64,000 bases of DNA from Balaenoptera acutorostrata (taxonomy: Eukaryota > Chordata > Mammalia > Artiodactyla > Balaenopteridae). Numbering within the stretch: position 1 is the first letter of the stretch; each line of letters starts with the position of its first letter. Of this stretch, positions 57,161 to 64,000 are shown in pieces. The notes under the pieces are model-generated. The model saw only the letters and a list, made by a program, of their open reading frames with translations. It did not search any database and was not told where the DNA came from. The position numbers were made by a program, and so were the translations under genes. The stretch covers positions 78,145,254-78,209,253 of the forward strand of contig NC_080068.1 of the NCBI RefSeq assembly GCF_949987535.1. The letters are read 5' to 3'.

Positions 57161-57287
57161 TCATACCTTTCAAATATACCAGGCAGTTCTAGTTGTAAAC
57201 GTGCCTTCCTGAAGGATGTACTTAGGAGATGTGCCAGTGAAAGCAGGGCTATCACTCTTTTGTTTTAATTCAAGAAGTAGCCTTGGG

Positions 57288-57583
57288 CTTCCCTGGTGGC
57301 GCAGTGGTTGAGAGTCTGCCTGCCAATGCAGGGGACACGGGTTCGAGCCCTGGTCTGGGAAGATCCCACATGCCGCGGAGCAACTGGCCCCGTGAGCCAC
57401 AACTACTGAGCCTGCGCGTCTGGAGCCTGTGCTCCGCAACAAGAGAGGCCGCGCTAGTGAGAGGCCCGCGCGCCGCGATGAAGAGTGGCCCCCGCTTGCC
57501 GCAGCTGGAGGAAGCCCTCGCACAGAAACGAAGACCCCACACAGCCAAAAATAAATAAATAAAATTAAAAAAAAAAAAAAAAA
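57288..57583 (+). mobile_element. CHR SINE, young subfamily, forward
   Basis: Young-type head segment GGTTGAGAGTCTGCCTGCCA, CCGCGATGAAGAGTGGCCCC with one 24-base unit, long A tail. Target duplication AAGTAGCCTTGG at 57276-57287 and 57584-57595. Confidence 0.97.
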
Positions 57584-57734
57584 AAGTAGCCTTGGTAACA
57601 CGGCCACACTGGGAGGAATGTTTATTGCCCTTCTGGATTAGGCAAGTCCAAAGTGTGGACCAAGTGGGAGGTTAGCGCGTGGGAGAGTCCACCCAGGTTC
57701 TGCCCACTGGACATCACCGTCTCTGAGTACCACC

Positions 57735-57850
57735 ATGCATGCAGTGGGAGAGGCCCCAGTTCCGGGCCCAGCCGAACACTGACTGGCCGTGTAACCTTGG
57801 GCAAGTTACCTGTCTGAATCTGTTTTCTTATCTAGATCAACTAGCAAATA
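57735..57850 (+). repeat. MIR fragment, forward
   Basis: GGCCGTGTAACCTTGGGCAA with GTTACCTGTCTGAATCTGTT and TTCTTATCTAGATCA marks the MIR middle. Confidence 0.75.
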
Positions 57851-57974
57851 TTTAAGGTATTTCAGTGTTTTAAGATGGTATGGTTCTAAGAATTTGACCC
57901 CTGGGGATCTGGTAGGGTAGTCACAACACAGCCACAAAGTTTGGAGAGCATTTTACAGCTCTTATAGCCATTTA

Positions 57975-58045
57975 ATCATTAAAAAAAGAAAGAAAGAAGA
58001 AAAGGAAGGAAGAAACGAAGAAAGAAAAAGAAAAAAAGAAATGCA
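57975..58045. repeat. GAAA/GGAA-rich simple repeat
   Basis: Purine tract AAAGAAAGAAAGAAGAAAAG and continuation, impure. Confidence 0.9.
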
Positions 58046-58215
58046 CCACAGATCATCAAAGTGTTCATTGTTTAAATGCTGTTTATGAAGGAAAAGGGAT
58101 TTGTTTGGAGCTAGTCGAGTTGAGTGGTGAACAGCTCAGAGGTCCGCAGTCACACTAAAATGTACTTTAGAGTGCCAATCTAATGTAACACGTGGATCCA
58201 TTCACTTTGGATGAT

Positions 58216-58508
58216 GCTTTTTTTAAAATTAATTAATTAATTTTTGGCTGTGTTGGGTCTTCGTTTCTGTGCGAGGGCTTTCTCTAGTTGTGGCAAGCGG
58301 GGGCCACTCTTCATCGCGGTGCGCGGGCCCCCCACTATCGCGGCCTCTCTTGTTGCAGAGCACAGGCTCCAGACGCGCAAGCTCAGTAGTTGTGGCACAC
58401 GGGCTTAGTTGCTCCGCGGCATGTGGGATCTTCCCAGACCAGGGCTCGAACCCGTGTCCCCTGCATTGGCAGGCAGATTCTCAACCACTGCGCCACCAGG
58501 GAAGCCCC
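58216..58508 (-). mobile_element. CHR SINE, young subfamily, reverse
   Basis: TTAA-rich tail, TTTTTGGCTGTGTTGGGTCT, single 24-base unit, head ending CACCAGGGAAGCCCC. Exact target duplication CACTTTGGATGAT at 58203-58215 and 58509-58521. Confidence 0.97.
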
Positions 58509-58521
58509 CACTTTGGATGAT

Positions 58522-59264
58522 TTTAAACTGACGGTTTACACGGCCTTATCACTGGGCTTAACCCTCTTTGGAATGTGGCATTTGGAGCTTCACGCCCACC
58601 CGTATGACTCTCAACCCTTGGAGTGAATTCTTCATTGATGTCTCTTCTAAGAATAATATTACTTCCAAGCAGCCCTATATATTGAACCAATACTACTTAG
58701 TATGGAAAAAATATATTATCAGTGAAACAAGTTTTTCTTCCTAGGGAGTAGTCATAAATAGAAAGGAAGCATCTTGTGGGCAAATTATGTTACGTTATCC
58801 ACTGCAAGGAGCAGTGTATTGTGCACATGAAAGCTTCTGTAGGCTTTGGCTTGTAAAGGGCCAGGCCAGGCTGTTGAAAAAAGTATTGAGTGCTCACTTG
58901 CTCAAAGCGCTGGGCTAAGGACTGTGTTAACATTCAGAATATTACCATCACTGTGGGCTACCTAACATTTGCTGGTCTTCTGAATATTATGTCATCTGAG
59001 ATCTCAATGGGATAGGATCTAAGTTTCTGGGACTTCCCTTGGTAGGATTTGGGGCAAAGGAACGAGGGAAAAAGGGCCTTGGTTTGATAATAGAAGCTGT
59101 TGTACTATTATTTTTCAAAGCAGTTTTTAAAAACTCTGAATCCCCAGTGTATTACATTGCATTGAATATATTGCCTCTTGCTGAGCCCACACCCGCAAAT
59201 AGGCTAAATGAACCGCCAGAGAACTGTGGTTGACAAACTTCCCCAGTGAGTAGAATTACTGGGA
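58522..59264. other. Unique sequence, possible MIR scrap
   Basis: Positions 58880-58935 (ATTGAGTGCTCACTTGCTCA, AAGCGCTGGGCTAAGGACTG) may be a reversed MIR end. Otherwise nothing recognised. Confidence 0.4.
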
Positions 59265-59710
59265 CCTGTTTAAGATGAGAGACTTCCAGACCCTTCCTAT
59301 AGTGGTGCTGACGCAGAAAGTCCAAGGCAAGGTCAGGAATCTGATTTTTTTTAAGAAAATATTTATTTATTTATTTTTATTTTTGGCCGTGTTGGGTCTT
59401 AGTTGCAGCACACGGGATCTTCGTCGCGGCACACGGGCTTCTATCTCTAGTTGTGGTGTGCGGGCTCCAGAGCGCGCAGGCTCAGTAGTTTCGGCACACA
59501 GGCTCAGTAAGTACAGCACGCAGGCTTAGTTGCCCCGCAGCATGTGGGATCTTAGTTCCCTGACCAGGGATCAAATCCGTGTCCCCTGCATTGGAAGGGG
59601 GATTCTTAACTACTGGACCACCAGGGAAGTCCCAGCAATCTGATTTTTAACAAGCTCTCCAGGTGATTGGACCAGCTTGAGAAACACTGCTGCAGTGCAG
59701 TGGTCCCCAG
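59265..59710. repeat. Possible hAT MITE fragment around a SINE
   Basis: The flanks of the SINE join to AATCTGATTTTTAACAAGCT, CTCCAGGTGATTGGACCAGC and TTGAGAAACACTGCTGCAGT, a series typical of a MER-class hAT MITE. Confidence 0.55.
59350..59636 (-). mobile_element. CHR-type SINE, intermediate form, reverse
   Basis: ATTT tail, TTTTTGGCCGTGTTGGGTCT, head ending GACCACCAGGGAAGTCCC. The body mixes short-form blocks (TTAGTTCCCTGACCAGGGAT) with long-form ones (GTGTCCCCTGCATTGG). Target duplication AATCTGATTTTT at 59338-59349 and 59637-59648. Confidence 0.94.
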
Positions 59711-60364
59711 CCTTTCAGAAGAGAGTCGCCATGAGGGGTGCCACAGGGGTGAGACGTGCTCCTGCTCCAGGGCCAGGGCAGAAGATCTAGATGAACACCT
59801 AGCTTGGAGCATGCCCTCTATCAATATTTCTTGACTACTGGAAGTAAGGTTACTTTGAGGAAATGAGCACATTCTCTCTCAACCTTGAGTGGATAGGGAG
59901 AAGCAAGTCATTTTGGAAGACTACTGGAAGTCCAGTGACTTTGGAAGTTCCAGTGGGCACTGCCAACTTTTATCTGTCCAGCTTTTTCTAGGCTTACCAA
60001 CAGGCCCACCTCTTCTTTCGAAAGTCACATTTTTTTTCTTTATTCACTTTGATTTTACAGTCTTGGAGCCAGGCAGACCAGTGGTCTCTTTCTATTGCTT
60101 TTGTGTATCTTTACATCTAGTGGCTCTTAAAGGTTATCTCTCAGGGGGCTTGTTCCCTGAATTGTAATCTGACTGTACAGATTGTAAAACACGCAACTGA
60201 TTTAGTAATAGCTTTTAAAATGAGTAAATATACACATTGGTTATTTGAGAGATGTTAAAATATAAAATTTGGTGTATTGTTTCAAGTTATTGAGCAGACC
60301 ATACATTGTGGACTTCTAATGACTCTTACTGACAGAGATTTCTGATCTCCTAGTGGAAGGATCT
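59711..60364. other. Unique sequence, nothing recognised
   Basis: A small internal echo (GACTACTGGAAGT at about 59834 and 59920) is the only pattern. No exon is called. Confidence 0.4.
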
Positions 60365-60570
60365 CTTATTTTAAGATAATGGAACAATGCCAGAAAGACC
60401 AAAGTTTAAGTCTCAGCTTACTTCTTAGAAGCCTTTTTTTTTTTTTTTTTTTAACGAGACACTCTCTGAGCCTCAGTTTCCTTCACTAAAAGTGGGCTTA
60501 CCCCTTCCCACCTTGCTTGATTGTTGGAGAATAAAAACCAGACACATGGTCTGTTTTAATGCAGTTTCTG
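60365..60570 (+). repeat. MIR, forward orientation
   Basis: CCAAAGTTTAAGTCTCAGCT, CTCTGAGCCTCAGTTTCCTT, GTTGGAGAATAAAAACCAGA and AGTTTCTGGCATGTACCCAG, with a T homopolymer at 60437-60453 inside it. Confidence 0.75.
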
Positions 60571-62164
60571 GCATGTACCCAGGCAAATAATGAAAGAAAA
60601 GGGAACAGCATCAACTTTTGACTTGTTATGGTGGTCGCTGTCAAAAAGGACATAGATCAACACAATGTACAGAATATGTTAAAACCTATGAGATGCAGGA
60701 GGATGCAGGGAAGGGACAGGTGGGGCCACCCCCTGGCTGCTCAGCCTTACAAGTGACATACGGGCAACCCTGGGAGGAGCAGGGAGAGCTAGGGCATCTG
60801 TCATTCCACCCGAGGAATTGGTTATACTGTGAGCTCTGATTAGATTTTTTAAAATGGAACCTGGCAAGAATGCTTTGAGCTCCATTGGTCATCTGAGGGT
60901 GGGAAGAAAGTGGTGGGCCATGCAGAATCTCAGTCCTGAAGCACCTGCGCCTTGGGAAAGTGGAGACAAGCAGAGCTCAGAAATTCATGCCCTTGTATTT
61001 TAAAGGCTGACCTTAGTGATTGCTTCAAGCATTTTCGGGGTTTTCTGCAATTTTCATGGAGTGGATTCAGATTCTGCAGGTGATGTTGGTGAAACCTTTA
61101 ACTGTCAGTGACCCTGGCCATGTTAGGAAACGCCTGACAATTGTGAAAATTCTGAGTGTTTTGGCTGTGTTTTGACAACAGCGTTTCAGCTGACTGGTCT
61201 GGTTTTTCACTGTTTTGCTTCTATAAGGGTCGGGGCAGAAAATGAGAACAGGTTAATGCTCGAAAGTGAGTGCCTGGCTAAGGGTGAATGATTCACAGAC
61301 CTACTTGCTAATCCATCTAACATCTATCATAAGTAGTTAGACCAAAAAAAAAAAAAACAAAAAACCGTTTAAAACTGTTTGAAATATATAGATTTAAAGG
61401 AACACCGAGTTATCTGTTTCATTTGTGCTTGACAGTCAGGGCTGGGGCATATTTTGTGCTGCCAGCAGGAATGAGGAATTGAGAAATAAGGAACAAGTGT
61501 TCTTTCTACCCTATAATAAAGGGCCTGACTTAGCAAAACAACAAAAAATCCTGCTTTTGTGCCACTGAGAGTTTTCCTGAGTTGAGTGGGACCTGAAGGA
61601 TGGTGGAGGGGATATTTTATGAAAGTAAAAAGAACTTAGCTGAATTAAGATTTTCTCTGCCCTGTGTTGGTCCCTCACATAAGCAAAGTTAGAACTGTAT
61701 TTTATATTTAAACAACACTCAGTCTTCCTGGGCCCTCTTGATTTATTAAAAAAAATTTTTTTTAGACACTATCCTGCCCTTGGGGGCTTCAATATTCAAT
61801 AATATTACCTGCAGAAATACCTGTTTTGAGCATTAAATGAAGCAACCATTTAGAAAGAGTAGATGCAAAATGCTGGTGAGGGAGCTTTGAGGATTTCAAG
61901 GCAGTATAACTTACACTCCATGTGCTTCTAATCTAGTTAGGAAGATAAGATCTAAACAGGTTAAAAGTTAAATAAGAATAATAAAGTGAAGAAATAACCT
62001 GAAGCTGTAGAGGTAACATGTCACTGGGCCGGCATATGATGAATTGCCACATAGAGTTACACAGCAATAAGGCTTTCACAATTCAGAGGTGGGAGAAGAC
62101 CTGGTGCGTGTCTGCTGGTGAAGTGCTAGCCACCTCCGGGGTTTCTGTTGTGAAATTCAAGACT
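60571..62164. other. Unique sequence, nothing recognised
   Basis: About 1.6 kb with no repeat family or exon that I recognise. Short frames at 60618-60892 on both strands have no domain. Confidence 0.4.
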
Positions 62165-62460
62165 CACTCATTCATTCAGCAAGTATTTATTTGTGTCAGG
62201 TGCTGTGCTACATGCTGGGCATGCAGAGGTGAGCAAACAGACATGGAGATTACAGTTTGGTGGGGACAGCTAGACAGTAAACAAACTCACAAGTAGTTCA
62301 TCACAGGTCATGATGAGTTGTACAAGGGAAAGCTTACACCAAGATGAGAAAGGGGGGAAACAATCTAATTTGGACTGCTGTAGGGGAAGGCTACCCTGAG
62401 GAAGTAACATTTGAACTGAGATCTGAAGAAAAGAGTTCACCCCAAGTATTTGGTGAAGTA
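62165..62460. repeat. Ancient repeat, probably L2/CR1-related
   Basis: CATTCATTCAGCAAGTATTT, AGGTGCTGTGCTACATGCTG, GAGGTGAGCAAACAGACATG, AGACAGTAAACAAACTCACA and GAAGTAACATTTGAACTGAG are the same series of blocks as 42615-43252. Confidence 0.7.
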
Positions 62461-62611
62461 AGAACGCTGCTGGACCCAATTAAGTAGCATCTTTTATTTC
62501 CACAGATAATTAGTTTAGAGGATAGAAATAAAAGCCAAAACACAATTTATAATTGTTTCGTGTTCTGGACATTAGGTAAAAGTCTATTTGTAATGAGCAT
62601 ATGCTTCCATG

Positions 62612-62612
<1 letters not shown>

Positions 62613-62672
<60 letters not shown>
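62613..62672. repeat. (CA)30 microsatellite
   Basis: Uninterrupted AC dinucleotide run of 60 bases. The cysteine-valine and threonine-histidine frames through it are artefacts. Confidence 0.98.
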
Positions 62673-62677
<5 letters not shown>

Positions 62678-63104
62678 CTTCATACACATGGTCCTGCTCA
62701 TACCCCACCCACCGCTCTCTCACCCCACTTGACAGAGTAATTTTGTAAACGACTGTGGAGAAGATCATTCCAGATTCCTAGCAGGTCTGCCTCAACGTTT
62801 CCTAGAAGCTCTTGTGGAGGTATTGAGGGAGGTGAAAGTTTTGATTGCCAAAAGCTTTGTATACCCTCTCCCCGAACGTGGCCATGACTTGCCAGGAAGT
62901 CCGCTGTGCGTGGGTTACCATCCCTATGCCTTCATTTAGCTGGCATCAGCGCTGGTCCAAATCAGCCTTCATGGATGACAACGCAAGTCTGCCCCCACCA
63001 TCCATCTTGCCGGATCCTATTTCCTGGAGGCCCGTCAGAAAAATAGTGGAGGCAGTAATTGCTTTTCAGGTGACAGCGACATCATTGACTGGAGAGGCAG
63101 GATA
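62673..63104. other. Unique sequence, weak exon-like context
   Basis: An 86-residue frame spans 62845-63105 and a CAG then GTGACAG donor-like site lies at 63069. No known protein is recognised, so no gene is called. Confidence 0.35.
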
Positions 63105-63235
63105 ATGTGGTGGCCACTAGCACAGCCTGCAAAATTAGACTGCCTGGGTTGGAATCCCAGCCTCCCTGTGTGTCTGTGGACAGGTTTCTTCTCTGCGTTA
63201 ATGTCAATCTGAGACATCCTCACCTGCAACCTATT
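63105..63235 (+). repeat. MIR, forward orientation
   Basis: GGATAATGTGGTGGCCACTA, AAAATTAGACTGCCTGGGTT and GGAATCCCAGCCTCCCTGTG are the tRNA-derived MIR head and core. Confidence 0.85.
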
Positions 63236-63664
63236 GGGTCAGATGCGTTTTGGAATCCAGAGTATTTCAGATTTTAGATAGTATGTTGCATATACTCTAC
63301 ATTGCTTAACACCACTAGCTGGGTCTGGGTCAATATCCCATAATCAAACACATCACTATTTCTTCAGCAAAGCATATGGATACTCATATACTGGAAGAAA
63401 GGAAATCTGCAGAGTCTTGTTAGAGACTAGAGAGTCTAGGTTTGTCTGCTAAATGACTTCTAAAAAGTACTTGGTTTTTCAGAGTTTAGTATCTTTCTTA
63501 TAGGTGAGATGGATGTCTTAGGAGGATCAATGAGAAGATATATGTAAGTGCTAAGGACAGAAGACACCATGCCAGTGTGAGCTGTGTGAAGTATCTGTTA
63601 TTATAAAGCCACTGTAGACTGAGAATAAGCTGAATCTACAATGTCACTTCCTTCTGTTCTCTGT
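63236..63664. other. Unique sequence, nothing recognised
   Basis: No family or exon recognised; 63525-63600 may be a faint MIR tail. Confidence 0.4.
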
Positions 63665-63790
63665 CTCAACAAACAGGCCTTGACTGTGTGCCAGGCACAC
63701 CGCTTGGCGCTGCAGGAAAACGAATATGGACCAGACAGGGTTCCTGCATTGCATTACAGTCACAGCACCCGTGGTCGGGGACACTGCCAG
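63665..63790 (-). repeat. L2 3' end, reverse orientation
   Basis: CAACAAACAGGCCTTGACTG, TGTGTGCCAGGCACACCGCT and GACCAGACAGGGTTCCTGCA fit the reversed L2 end. A T homopolymer follows at 63795-63809. The remaining bases to 64000 show nothing recognisable. Confidence 0.65.
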
Positions 63791-64000
63791 CATTTTTTTT
63801 TTTTTTTTGCTTTGCACATCCCACTCTTTCCTAGGTATTTTCCATGCTGGGCTATTTGAATTATGTAAGAATCAAATCAGCCCCCAGATAGACAGTTGTG
63901 TCTGGTATGTTGTCATACACACAGAGGACAGGAAATGATGACACATGACGCAAGTGACTGGAAACGGTTCTCAGGTAGGAAGTTATAGTTGGGACAGTAA

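Noticed and set aside
56852..57268. 138-residue open frame on +
   Set aside because: Falls mostly within an old DNA-transposon-like repeat.
62510..62768. Open frames with Cys-Val or Thr-His runs
   Set aside because: Translations of the (CA)30 microsatellite.
1..64000. CRISPR arrays, operons, prophage or bacterial defence systems
   Set aside because: Nothing of prokaryotic type: no operonic frames or spaced direct repeats; the DNA is a SINE/LINE-rich mammalian genome.

Overview
This is mammalian nuclear DNA with no protein-coding gene that I can support. The organism is most likely a cetacean. The diagnostic feature is the dominant SINE, a tRNA-derived family whose head begins GGCTTCCCTGGTGGCGCAG. 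It is the CHR (cetacean-hippo-ruminant) type, and 24 copies are visible, several of them very young. I see no Bov-tA or BovB elements of the kind that dominate ruminant genomes, which argues against cattle or sheep. The assignment rests on recognising repeat families by eye.

Layout. Positions 1-253 hold a truncated young CHR SINE. About 940-2330 is GC- and CpG-rich with splice-donor-like sites on the + strand and could be a promoter with a non-coding first exon. Positions 2.3-10.9 kb are mostly unique DNA with a mariner-type hairpin MITE (3719-3798), a MIR, and two L2 3' ends. Positions 11-21 kb are dense in CHR SINEs and include a MIR split by a SINE and an L1 that share one target site (18545-19480). 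Positions 21-29 kb contain old L1, L2, MIR and DNA-transposon fragments and a 73-base inverted repeat about 1.5 kb apart (24957-25029 and 26495-26567). Positions 29.7-37.5 kb are an L1-rich block, including a dead L1 ORF2 on the minus strand that carries two young SINE insertions. Positions 37.5-64 kb are mixed unique DNA, MIR/L2 remnants, further SINEs, an old L1 around 50.6-53.3 kb, and two dinucleotide microsatellites.

Functionally nothing here works as a gene set. The best overall reading is the upstream edge plus long first intron of a + strand gene whose coding exons lie outside the window, or else intergenic DNA. The excess of SINEs and L1s on the minus strand fits the first reading weakly. 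The only proteins readable are decayed L1 ORF2 fragments. The most interesting structures are repeat-derived: a 24-base internal expansion series within CHR SINEs, two almost identical CHR copies 30 kb apart, the inverted repeat, the mariner hairpin, and the nested insertions.
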